Source: Butyricimonas virosa | GTDB taxonomy: Bacteria; Bacteroidota; Bacteroidia; Bacteroidales; Marinifilaceae | Assembly (NCBI RefSeq): GCF_025148635.1 | Contig: NZ_CP102269.1 | Location: 2,418,001-2,482,000 of the forward strand | Length of the DNA: 64,000 nt | Reading direction: 5' to 3' | Shown here: piece by piece, positions 1-7,554 of the stretch | Numbering within the stretch: the first letter of the stretch is position 1 | Layout of the letters: every line of letters begins with the position of its first letter | Notes under the pieces: model-generated | The model's input: the letters and a program-made list of their open reading frames with translations, nothing else | The model's database searches: none | Told to the model about the DNA's origin: nothing | Translations under genes and position numbers: made by a program

Positions 1-286
1 CGATCTCGTTTGCCGTGGAGGTTTCCGTTGCCAGCACGAAACCGGAAGTTTTCCGTTTATACCCTCGGCTGAGGCAGGCTACACGGTAATCATTTTTCAA
101 CTCGTTGATCAGGGATTCCGTGTGAGGGGTTTTTCCCGTTCCGCCCACGGTGATATTTCCCACGCAAATAATGGGAATGTCAAACTCCCGGATCTTTAGT
201 ATGCCCAAGTTGAACAAGCGGTTACGAATACTGATTCCGATGCCGTACAGTATGCTTAAAGGCCATAGAATGAGATTTTTCAACAC
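1..286 (-). CDS. lpxK: tetraacyldisaccharide 4'-kinase LpxK, N-terminal part (gene runs off the window start)
   Basis: Lipid A 4'-kinase: phosphorylates the 4' position of tetraacyldisaccharide-1-phosphate at the inner face of the cytoplasmic membrane. Translating the minus strand from the GTG at 286 gives a hydrophobic start (VLKNLILWPLSILYGIG) and then the family P-loop GNITVGGTGKTPHTE, followed by LSRGYKR. No ATG lies nearby, so GTG (or the next codon, TTG) is the likely start. It begins 11 bases after the sppA stop on the same strand, so the two are probably co-transcribed, an arrangement also known in Bacteroides. Only about 95 codons are in the window; the C-terminus is not visible. Confidence 0.9.
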   Translation of the reverse strand, partial: MLKNLILWPLSILYGIGISIRNRLFNLGILKIREFDIPIICVGNITVGGTGKTPHTESLINELKNDYRVACLSRGYKRKTSGFVLATETSTANEI

Positions 287-297
287 AATGTTTCGCT

Positions 298-2091
298 TTA
301 ATTAAACGTGAGGTCGTAAGGTATTCTAGCTACCATCCCTTTTATTTTTAATAATTCTTTCTGCTCCCGATAAGTATCATAGAAATCGCCCAGTTCTGAT
401 TTTAATATGCTGGTTCTGATGCTTTGCGAGAGATTTAGCAGGATATCCTCGAAAGGACTGCGTTCAACCGGTAGTTCGGTGATCTGGTAGTTGTTCAGAC
501 CTGCTTTGTGTGCAGCGATGGCAATGGCATCTTCCAGTCCGCCTAACACGTCAATCAATCCGAGTTTCAGCGCATCCTCTCCTGTCCATACCCGTCCCTG
601 TGCGATTTCGTTTACCGCCTCTTTGGTCATGTGGCGTCCTTGGCTTACCCGATCGAGGAAGGTGTCGTATCCTCGGTTGATGTAAGTCTGCATCACGTTA
701 CGCTCGTAGTCTGTTAAGGGACGATCACTGATAGGGATGGGGAGCGGGTAGCCACCTCCGAAATCGCTGTGTTCGTTGGTCTTCACCACGTCGGAAGAGA
801 TGCCTAGTTTATCTTTGATCAGTTTCTCTCCGCTGAATAGTAAACCGAATATACCGATGGAACCGGTGAGGGTTGTCGGGTCAGCCACGATAGTGTCTGC
901 CGCACAGGATATGTAGTACCCTCCGGATGCGGCCACGTTACCCATGGAGGCAATAAACGGTTTCGTCTGGGCGGCCAGTTGTACCTCTTTCCAGATAATA
1001 TCGGAAGTCAGGGCGCTACCTCCCGGGGAGTTGACACGTAACACGATAGCTTTGATGTTTTTATCTTCACGTGCTTTCCGGATGGTCGTGGCCAGTTCCG
1101 GTCCTATACTTTCCGGTCCCTGTTGGAATTCGATATTCCCTTGTGCGTAGATCACCGCGATCTTGTCGGCGGCAAAGTCTATGTTTGGGAAAGTGGCTTT
1201 CGTGTAATCTTCGAAACTTGTCAGGGATAGTTTTTCATCCTCTGTTAGCCCACATGCTTCACGTAGTTTATCGAGCATGGCGTTTTCGTAGAGGGCGCCA
1301 TCGAAAAATCCTTCTTTCACGAATTCTTCTGTCGGGTAGATTTTGAAATCATCGGTGATTTGATTGATCTTTTCTACCGGGATATTTCTGCTGGCGGAAA
1401 TTCCTTTCACGATGTTACCCCAAAGAGAACCTAAATAGGTCTGTACCTGTTCCCGATTAGCATCACTCATGTGTGTGTCGATGTAGGGTTCCACGGCTGA
1501 TTTGAATTTACCGACACGAATGACTTCCGGTTGTACCCCGATTTTTTTCAAAAGGTCTTTGTAGAACGATATGTTCGCGCTCATTCCGGTTAACAGTAGC
1601 GGAGTTTCGGGATTAACGAAAACACTATCGGCAACTGTCGCCAAGTAGTAGCTCTTTTGGGAATACCCCAGATTGGTGTAACTGTAAATGAATTTACCGC
1701 TTTTCTTGAACCTCAACAAAGCATTCCGGATTTCGTCAATCGTGGCGAGGGACCCGAAATTAGAGTTAATCTCTGTCAGATCCAAGTAAATCCCCTTGAT
1801 GCGGGAATCCTTGCTGGCATTGTCAATGTATTCAAGTATTTTATTTAGCCCGATTTGTTTCTCTGGGCTCATGGTCATCAAGTTAAAGTTCTGAAATGGG
1901 TTCTCTGATGCCCTGTCCGGGATCGCTGTCTTCAGTGATAGTTTTAGTATCGTGTTGTCCTTGATCTCGATCGTGGGATTGGAGAAACTGGCTATGGCCC
2001 CGACGAGTCCGATAAACACGAAAAACAGGATAACATGTACGATAATAATACCGACAATGGTCGCTAACAAGTATTTCAGAAAGCTTTTCAT
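298..2091 (-). CDS. sppA: signal peptide peptidase SppA, 67 kDa type
   Basis: Membrane-anchored serine protease that clears cleaved signal peptides. The 597-residue length fits the long two-domain (67K) type. One N-terminal membrane segment spans about residues 5-33. The Ser-Lys dyad is split between tandem domains as in E. coli SppA: Lys197 in the GKFKSAVEPY motif of the first domain and Ser389 in NVAASGGYY of the second. SPGGSA (about 355-360) and the LTGSIGIFG loop (408-416) are also present. It lies directly upstream of lpxK (11-base gap), suggesting an envelope-maintenance operon. Nothing looks truncated. Confidence 0.95.
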   Translation of the reverse strand: MKSFLKYLLATIVGIIIVHVILFFVFIGLVGAIASFSNPTIEIKDNTILKLSLKTAIPDRASENPFQNFNLMTMSPEKQIGLNKILEYIDNASKDSRIKGIYLDLTEINSNFGSLATIDEIRNALLRFKKSGKFIYSYTNLGYSQKSYYLATVADSVFVNPETPLLLTGMSANISFYKDLLKKIGVQPEVIRVGKFKSAVEPYIDTHMSDANREQVQTYLGSLWGNIVKGISASRNIPVEKINQITDDFKIYPTEEFVKEGFFDGALYENAMLDKLREACGLTEDEKLSLTSFEDYTKATFPNIDFAADKIAVIYAQGNIEFQQGPESIGPELATTIRKAREDKNIKAIVLRVNSPGGSALTSDIIWKEVQLAAQTKPFIASMGNVAASGGYYISCAADTIVADPTTLTGSIGIFGLLFSGEKLIKDKLGISSDVVKTNEHSDFGGGYPLPIPISDRPLTDYERNVMQTYINRGYDTFLDRVSQGRHMTKEAVNEIAQGRVWTGEDALKLGLIDVLGGLEDAIAIAAHKAGLNNYQITELPVERSPFEDILLNLSQSIRTSILKSELGDFYDTYREQKELLKIKGMVARIPYDLTFN

Positions 2092-2456
2092 TATGTGTTG
2101 TTTTAAATTATTAATAATCTCTGGTAAAATTTAGAGATACAAAATATGGCTTATATTGTAAATCTTGTTTACAAATGTATGGATATAATTCCGGTCATAC
2201 AAAATTTTAATTGATTTTGTCGATTCGGTTTATAAAGTTCATAATATTAGAAGATATCTGAGAGAAATTTAATAACGAGGCTTGGGTCCTCTAAGAATTA
2301 CTCGAAGGGAGATTCGAGTCTTTATGATGTTCGTCATCTTTTATATGAATTCTTTTAAGTTTGTTGAATAAAACATTCTATTTTAACATAAATCTTACTG
2401 GTATTTTTTTTATTTTCAATACCTTTGAAAGAAATAACAACTAATGGTCGGTTTGT
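2092..2456. other. intergenic region between divergent sppA and the small secreted-protein gene
   Basis: This AT-rich stretch of 365 bases has no convincing reading frame. It must hold the sppA promoter (minus) and the promoter of the small gene at 2457 (plus). The only clear signal is the TACCTTTG box near its right end. Confidence 0.6.
2420..2427 (+). promoter_or_regulatory. -7 promoter box TACCTTTG for the gene at 2457
   Basis: It matches the Bacteroidetes -7 consensus TAnnTTTG exactly and lies 30 bases before the ATG, which would give a leader of about 20 nt. No good -33 TTTG is visible upstream. Confidence 0.55.
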
Positions 2457-2870
2457 ATGAAAATTAGAACAATAATTTGCGGGATCGTACTTTTTACGTT
2501 CATTTGCACATGCTATATGTGTAAAGAGGATTATTCAGAACTTGGATGTGATGGTAGTGTCGGTTTGAAAGAAAATTACATGGATTTTGGTGAAGAAGGG
2601 GGAAAACATTTCTTTCAAGTTAATAATGGTGCTTGGTGGGTTAATTCATGGAGGACGATAGTAGATGGAGACACCATAATTACTACCTTGTATTATTCCG
2701 ATAGTACATCTAATTTTCCAATAAAGGAAAAGTGGTTTTCTATTGATATTTTTGATGGTGGACTTACAATTTCTATTGATGAAAATAAAGAAAAATCATT
2801 GAGAGAGTTATTTGTCGGTTTGCAATCTGGAAATTGTTTTGATGGAATTTTAATTGAACAATTGAAGTAA
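2457..2870 (+). CDS. small secreted protein with BACON-like beta domain, possible partner of the C10 peptidase
   Basis: 137 residues, not confidently recognised. Residues 1-22 form a signal-like hydrophobic segment with several cysteines (C17, C19, C22). None is in a clean lipobox, so lipid anchoring is doubtful. The rest resembles a BACON/Ig-like beta sandwich: EEGGKHFFQV, then W-containing strands, then GGLTISIDEN and a closing ILIEQL. It faces the C10 cysteine peptidase gene head-on across a shared terminator. In Bacteroides, C10 peptidases are known to be encoded next to small secreted inhibitors, so an inhibitor or partner role is possible. That role rests on gene position and fold type only. 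Confidence 0.5.
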   Translation: MKIRTIICGIVLFTFICTCYMCKEDYSELGCDGSVGLKENYMDFGEEGGKHFFQVNNGAWWVNSWRTIVDGDTIITTLYYSDSTSNFPIKEKWFSIDIFDGGLTISIDENKEKSLRELFVGLQSGNCFDGILIEQLK

Positions 2871-2887
2871 GATTTATTTGATTTATT

Positions 2888-2920
2888 AGCAAAAAGGGGG
2901 TGTTTTCTCCCCTTTTTGCT
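2888..2920. terminator. bidirectional terminator between convergent genes
   Basis: A perfect 12-bp stem (AGCAAAAAGGGG paired with CCCCTTTTTGCT) with a 9-nt loop. The A/T tracts within the arms give a U-run in both directions. It serves the small gene at 2457 (plus) and the C10 peptidase (minus). Confidence 0.85.
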
Positions 2921-2929
2921 GAATATTAA

Positions 2930-4153
2930 TTAACGTCTTGTGTATCTAAAGTAAATATATTCATTGTTCCTGTAAAAAGAACCGTTGTCGGATATAGGTT
3001 CAAATGTTGTTTGATCTACAGGATTATACCAATTCCCATTATCATACCAACCATTTCCTAATCCTCCCCATCCCCAATTGCAGTGAAGGGCAAGAATTTT
3101 TTTCACTTCACCAACTCTGTCTGTTGTTGTTGCAGATATCCCATCAAATACCCATGCATGACCATTTCCTTTACCTGTATTTCCTCCCACGCAAACTGGC
3201 CTGTCCATCAACAAACACCCGATTAATTGGTTATCTATGGAACTTGCTTTTCTATAATAATAATCTAGAAAATCTTGATTATAACCGATCGATTGGAGAT
3301 AATCTGTAGCTTTTGCTAATGTAGAACCACTACCTGAACAAGCAAAATCAGTCTTGCACCCGGCTGCAACATGATATACGAATTTTGCAACTTCTGCAGC
3401 TAAAGGGCTGAAAGAATATATGTGTTTTTCTTTTTTTAACGCAGCAAGATTGAACTGTGAATCGTATTTATTAAGAAAAGCCACGCTTTGAGCTACAGCA
3501 ATACCAACGCAACCGGCTGGGTATTTACCATTATTTGTCGTGGAACATCCACTTCCTCCACAATTTTCATTATAGGGTGCATCTTGCGACCACTCAGTAA
3601 GCATAAATGGCCCATTGGTTGAAGTTTTTTCATTGGTGCGAGACGATGCTCTGTCATTAGAGTAATATTCGTTTAAATCATTCGCACAAGATTGGGTAAT
3701 TCCTTTAATAGCCATGGCCATACCCTTTATGTATATAGTGTCTTCAATCAAGCCATTTTCGCAATAAGCTAAGACCCGATTTATGCGTAGGTCAGGAGAA
3801 GAGTAAGCAAATCCCTTTTTACCGTTTAATTCAAATTTGATATTATAAAGGCTTACTTTTTCAATTTCATCAGCCGTGGGACGGGCTAAAGTTGATTCAC
3901 TATTTTCAGTCTTACGTAATAACACCTCTTCTTGTTGGCAATCTAAAATATTCAAATCTGAACTCGAGATAGATCTAGACATACCACTAGGAGCCACCTG
4001 CTTCCTGAAGGTGTTCACTATATCTAACGCTGTCTGTGCTTCTAGACTTAGATCTTCTTGTTGAATGGGAACAGAATTACTATCATTTTTGCATGCGATA
4101 AAAGCAACTAAAATAGTAACTATGTGAATGAAAAAAAATAATTTCTTATTCAT
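2930..4153 (-). CDS. C10 family (streptopain-like) cysteine peptidase, lipoprotein
   Basis: Secreted papain-fold cysteine protease of the SpeB/streptopain family. An upstream ATG at 4189 is in frame, but the start at 4153 gives a clean lipoprotein signal (MNKKLFFFIHIV then AFIAC, lipid Cys21), so 407 residues is preferred. Residues of about 35-175 form a Spi-type propeptide. The catalytic Cys215 lies in PAGCVGIAVAQ, His332 in GNGHAWVFDG, and the NWGWGGLGNGWYDN motif (359-372) matches the family. It would be made as a membrane-anchored zymogen. A weak -7 box (TACCTTTA) lies at 4221-4228 on the minus strand. Its convergent neighbour may be a cognate inhibitor. Substrates are unknown. Confidence 0.88.
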   Translation of the reverse strand: MNKKLFFFIHIVTILVAFIACKNDSNSVPIQQEDLSLEAQTALDIVNTFRKQVAPSGMSRSISSSDLNILDCQQEEVLLRKTENSESTLARPTADEIEKVSLYNIKFELNGKKGFAYSSPDLRINRVLAYCENGLIEDTIYIKGMAMAIKGITQSCANDLNEYYSNDRASSRTNEKTSTNGPFMLTEWSQDAPYNENCGGSGCSTTNNGKYPAGCVGIAVAQSVAFLNKYDSQFNLAALKKEKHIYSFSPLAAEVAKFVYHVAAGCKTDFACSGSGSTLAKATDYLQSIGYNQDFLDYYYRKASSIDNQLIGCLLMDRPVCVGGNTGKGNGHAWVFDGISATTTDRVGEVKKILALHCNWGWGGLGNGWYDNGNWYNPVDQTTFEPISDNGSFYRNNEYIYFRYTRR

Positions 4154-4741
4154 AGTTTTAAGTTTTAAATTGAAAATAATCTTGTACAAGATGCGTTTAA
4201 TTATTTATTGTATACATTCTAAAGGTAGATAATATAAATGTATGAAAGTGTATCTAATTTGGGTTCTTTTTGAGTTAAAATAACTAATCGTTCATTCTTC
4301 TATGTTAAAATACGGCTAAAGTTTCATTTATACTATTTACCATAATTATTAATGTTTCTGTTTCTAGTAAAATTTGTTCTTTTTGGAAAAGAGATTAGAT
4401 TTGATAGCATATAGTTGTGAGATTGATCAAATCTAAATGAAGTGTTCCCCTTCAGTACAATTGGATTTAAGTTTTATTTATTGAGATTTTTCTTAACTAA
4501 TCCCCTTCTGTAATATATTTTTAGCTGATTGTTTGTTTAACGAATATTCCTGAGAGTTATATATGTATTTACAAGAGTTGTAAATTGAAATAATTAAAGT
4601 TCCTATAAATATTTTTGTTGGCGTCCGTTTTTTTGATAGTTTTACGTGCAGAATTCGGTTGCGTTTCGGGAGATAGATATACCCTTACGATGCGTGGCTA
4701 AAATGTTTGTAGCGAAAACTGTAACTCTTTAATTATACGAC
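4154..4741. other. AT-rich intergenic region upstream of the C10 peptidase and murA
   Basis: There is no supported gene in this divergent spacer. It carries a weak -7 match for the peptidase (TACCTTTA, minus, 4221-4228) and a better promoter for murA at 4585-4617. The remainder is low-complexity AT-rich sequence. Confidence 0.55.
4585..4617 (+). promoter_or_regulatory. putative murA promoter (-33 TTG, -7 TATTTTTG)
   Basis: TTG at 4585-4587 and TATTTTTG at 4610-4617 stand 25 bases apart, matching the Bacteroidetes -33/-7 layout. Transcription from here would leave a leader of roughly 118 nt before the murA ATG. Confidence 0.5.
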
Positions 4742-6049
4742 ATGAGCAAATTTGAAGTTATTGGTGGGAGACGATTGAAAGGTGAGTTAGTTCCCCAGGG
4801 AGCAAAGAATGAGGCATTACAGGTGATCTGTGCTTGTTTGTTGACTAGGGAAGAAGTGGTTATCAGTAATATCCCGGAGATATTGGACGTGATAAAATTG
4901 ATTGATCTACTTCGAGGTATGGGTGTGAAGGTGGAGAGACTTCAAAAAGGTGAGTTTTCTTTCCGGGCGAACGAGATAAATTTCGATTACTTGGAAACAG
5001 AAGATTTTTATAGTAAAGCGGCTAGTTTACGCGGGTCGATCATGATTTTGGGTCCGCTGTTAGCCATGCATGGTTGCGGTTTGGTTCCCAAGCCGGGAGG
5101 GGATAAAATCGGGCGTCGTCGGTTAGATACCCATTTTCTTGGTTTCGAGAAATTGGGAGCTACGTTCGAGTATGATGCGATTTCGGGGTGTTACAAGGCC
5201 TCTGCCCAGAAATTACGGGGAACTTATATGTTACTTGATGAGGCATCGGTGACCGGAACGGCGAATATTATCATGGCTGCCGTGTTGGCGGAAGGGGTGA
5301 CCACGATCTATAATGCGGCCTGCGAACCTTATGTGCAGCAGTTGTGCCGGATGTTGAATGCTATGGGGGCCCGGATTTCGGGGATTGCTTCCAATTTGTT
5401 GACGATTGAAGGGGTTGAAAGTCTTGGGGGGTGTCAGCATCGTTGTTTACCCGACATGATCGAGGTGGGTAGTTACATAGGACTTGCAGCATTGACCCGC
5501 TCGGAGATCACGATTAAGAATGTTGCTATTCCTCAGTTAGGTATTATTCCGGATGCGTTCCGTAAGTTGGGAATTCGGGTAGAGGAACGTGGGGATGATT
5601 TATATATTCCTCGTCAGGAACATTACATGATAGAAGATTTCATTGATGGTTCAATTCTGACGATTGCCGATGCTCCTTGGCCGGGATTGACGCCCGACTT
5701 GTTGAGTGTATTCCTTGTTGTTGCTACTCAGGCAAAAGGGAGCGTGCTGATTCATCAGAAAATGTTCGAGAGCCGCTTGTTCTTCGTGGACAAATTAATC
5801 GACATGGGGGCGAAGATTATTCTTTGCGACCCGCATCGGGCCACGGTTATCGGGCAAAATCATGAATCTCAGTTACGGGCCACCAAGATGACGTCGCCGG
5901 ATATACGTGCCGGAATTGCCTTGTTGATTGCGGCGTTGTCTGCGCAAGGAACAAGTGTTATTGATAATATCGACCAGATAGACCGCGGTTACGAGCATAT
6001 TGATGAAAAGCTGAATGCGATTGGTGCGGAGATCAGACGGGTTGATTGA
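4742..6049 (+). CDS. murA: UDP-N-acetylglucosamine 1-carboxyvinyltransferase MurA
   Basis: First committed step of peptidoglycan synthesis: transfers enolpyruvate from PEP to UDP-GlcNAc in the cytoplasm. The 435-residue length is normal. The N-terminal PQGAKNEALQ loop and the C-terminal SPDIRAGIALLIAA motif are present. The mobile active-site loop reads GGDKIGRRRLDTH, with Asp121 where E. coli MurA has Cys115. Cys-to-Asp at this position is known to remove fosfomycin alkylation, so the enzyme should be intrinsically fosfomycin-insensitive. In Bacteroides murA often sits next to DUF4290; here DUF4290 lies just downstream in convergent orientation. Confidence 0.96.
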   Translation: MSKFEVIGGRRLKGELVPQGAKNEALQVICACLLTREEVVISNIPEILDVIKLIDLLRGMGVKVERLQKGEFSFRANEINFDYLETEDFYSKAASLRGSIMILGPLLAMHGCGLVPKPGGDKIGRRRLDTHFLGFEKLGATFEYDAISGCYKASAQKLRGTYMLLDEASVTGTANIIMAAVLAEGVTTIYNAACEPYVQQLCRMLNAMGARISGIASNLLTIEGVESLGGCQHRCLPDMIEVGSYIGLAALTRSEITIKNVAIPQLGIIPDAFRKLGIRVEERGDDLYIPRQEHYMIEDFIDGSILTIADAPWPGLTPDLLSVFLVVATQAKGSVLIHQKMFESRLFFVDKLIDMGAKIILCDPHRATVIGQNHESQLRATKMTSPDIRAGIALLIAALSAQGTSVIDNIDQIDRGYEHIDEKLNAIGAEIRRVD

Positions 6050-6120
6050 GGAAGAACGCAATAATTTTAGATTTAGGGATTTTAGATTTTAGATTGAACA
6101 CCCCTCCTTCGGGTAGGAGT

Positions 6121-6262
6121 TGTCCAAAAAGTCATTTCTCAAACTCCCTCCCCCTTTTGGGGTACTCCCTCTATAAACAGAGGGAGAGTTGAAATACTCC
6201 CCGTCTTCAGGAAGAGTCACCAGCTCCTCCTCTGTTTATAGAGGAGGTGGCACGAAGTGACG
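6121..6262. repeat. paired REP-like hairpins between convergent murA and folK
   Basis: Two stem-loops are visible: CTCCCTCT-ATAAAC-AGAGGGAG at 6165-6186 and CCTCCTCT-GTTTAT-AGAGGAGG at 6226-6247. Their loops are reverse complements of each other, so the second hairpin is close to an inverted copy of the first. Flanking pieces (AACTCCCTCC near 6151 and GACGGAGGAGTT near 6259) extend the inverted symmetry. It probably works as a bidirectional terminator and looks like a dispersed intergenic repeat. A run of degenerate TTTTAGATT copies lies just before it at 6065-6095. Confidence 0.65.
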
Positions 6263-6277
6263 GAGGAGTTTATTTTT

Positions 6278-6754
6278 TCAAATTATCTCCGCTTTTAGCG
6301 TGTCCGTGCATTCTGCGAGAAGAGTGGCAATGTTTTTGTGAATGACCGGATGAATGAAGGCCGGCATGATTTCGTTCAGGGGGGCAAGTACGAAATTACG
6401 TTGTGCTAGTCTGGGATGAGGAACTGTCAGGCGAGGCGTGTTGATGATTTGGGAATCACAGAAAAGAATGTCTATATCCATGGTTCGGGAACAGAACTGA
6501 GTACCGGAGCGGACTCGTCCGAGTTTTTGTTCTGTGGCCTGACATTTATCCAAAACTTCTTCTGGAAGTAGATTTGTTTCGTAAGTAACAATTTGATTAT
6601 AAAAAGAATCAGATGATTTGAATCCCCACGGGGCGGTTTCGTAAAGGGAAGAACAGAGTTCGATCTTCCCTATGCTTGACATTTCCGTTATGGCCTCACC
6701 GATCAAGGCTTTCCGATCCCCTTGATTTCCCCCGAAGATTAGAGTAACTAACAT
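6278..6754 (-). CDS. folK: 2-amino-4-hydroxy-6-hydroxymethyldihydropteridine diphosphokinase (HPPK)
   Basis: Folate biosynthesis: transfers pyrophosphate from ATP to hydroxymethyl-dihydropterin. The 158-residue length fits. Seen: FGGNQGDR at the N-terminus, ETAPWGF with a downstream FYNQ, the RVRSGTQFCSRTMDIDIL signature carrying the metal-binding Asp pair, and TVPHPRLAQRNFVLAPL. It lies 26 bases downstream of the DUF4290 gene on the same strand, so the two are likely co-transcribed. Confidence 0.94.
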   Translation of the reverse strand: MLVTLIFGGNQGDRKALIGEAITEMSSIGKIELCSSLYETAPWGFKSSDSFYNQIVTYETNLLPEEVLDKCQATEQKLGRVRSGTQFCSRTMDIDILFCDSQIINTPRLTVPHPRLAQRNFVLAPLNEIMPAFIHPVIHKNIATLLAECTDTLKAEII

Positions 6755-6780
6755 CTCAAGTAATTTTAGATTGGATGATT

Positions 6781-7410
6781 TTAGTTGTGTTTTTTGTAAA
6801 ATTGTTTCTTATTGTTTTTCTGTTGCTTGTTGTTATTCGTGGGTTTGGTATTTTTCTTCTGCAACAAGTCTTTCGAATGAGAAAGGATCATCCCTTCCGG
6901 CATTTCGATATTGCCACCGTATAATGTATTGATGTCGTTGTAAATTTGATCGTCTTCCACGGAGTCTTTATTCCACGTAAGGAATGATTTTTTCATGTGG
7001 TTGGCGGTTAACACCGTAAGTACTCTTTTGATTTCGGGGTCTTCTGTTTCTTTGATTTTCTCAATTAGTTTTTCGGTGAGAAGACCGTAGTGTTTGTATT
7101 TGATCCGGTGATTGTTATACGGTAACTTTTCCGGTTTTTCTTCCAGAATATCTTTTTCCGGGAGTGGGTAAGGAGAATCAATGTCCAGCGTGAAGTTTGA
7201 CATGATCATCAGGTGATCCCACAATTTATGACGGAAATCCGGAACATCCCGAAGGTGTGGGTAAAGATTTCCCATCACGCTGATTACTGTTTTGGCTGCA
7301 CGGGTACGTTCGTCTCTGTTTGTTATTGTTGCCAGGTGGTCAACCATCATTTGAATATTCCTTCCATATTCGGGAAGAATAAGTTTTTTTCTTTGGCTAT
7401 TATAGTCCAT
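6781..7410 (-). CDS. DUF4290 family protein
   Basis: 209-residue cytoplasmic protein of a Bacteroidetes-specific family of unknown function. The N-terminus (YNSQRKKLILPEYGRNIQ) and VMGNLYPHLRDVPDFRHKLWDHL region are typical. The last 25 residues are almost all Lys, Asn and Gln, a disordered basic tail that could bind nucleic acid. In other Bacteroidetes this gene tends to sit beside murA. Here it is upstream of folK, facing murA, and downstream of pcrA on the same strand. No signal peptide or membrane segment. Confidence 0.85.
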   Translation of the reverse strand: MDYNSQRKKLILPEYGRNIQMMVDHLATITNRDERTRAAKTVISVMGNLYPHLRDVPDFRHKLWDHLMIMSNFTLDIDSPYPLPEKDILEEKPEKLPYNNHRIKYKHYGLLTEKLIEKIKETEDPEIKRVLTVLTANHMKKSFLTWNKDSVEDDQIYNDINTLYGGNIEMPEGMILSHSKDLLQKKNTKPTNNNKQQKNNKKQFYKKHN

Positions 7411-7554
7411 TACAGGATAATTTTGGTCTTAAAAATTTTTTATTTTATGGGAAAACGCCGGAAAATCACATTAAAATACCGGAATAATCAATCCCTCGCA
7501 TCTATTAGAAATTAGAATATGTTGCAAATATAATATTTTTTGTTTATTAAGTCA

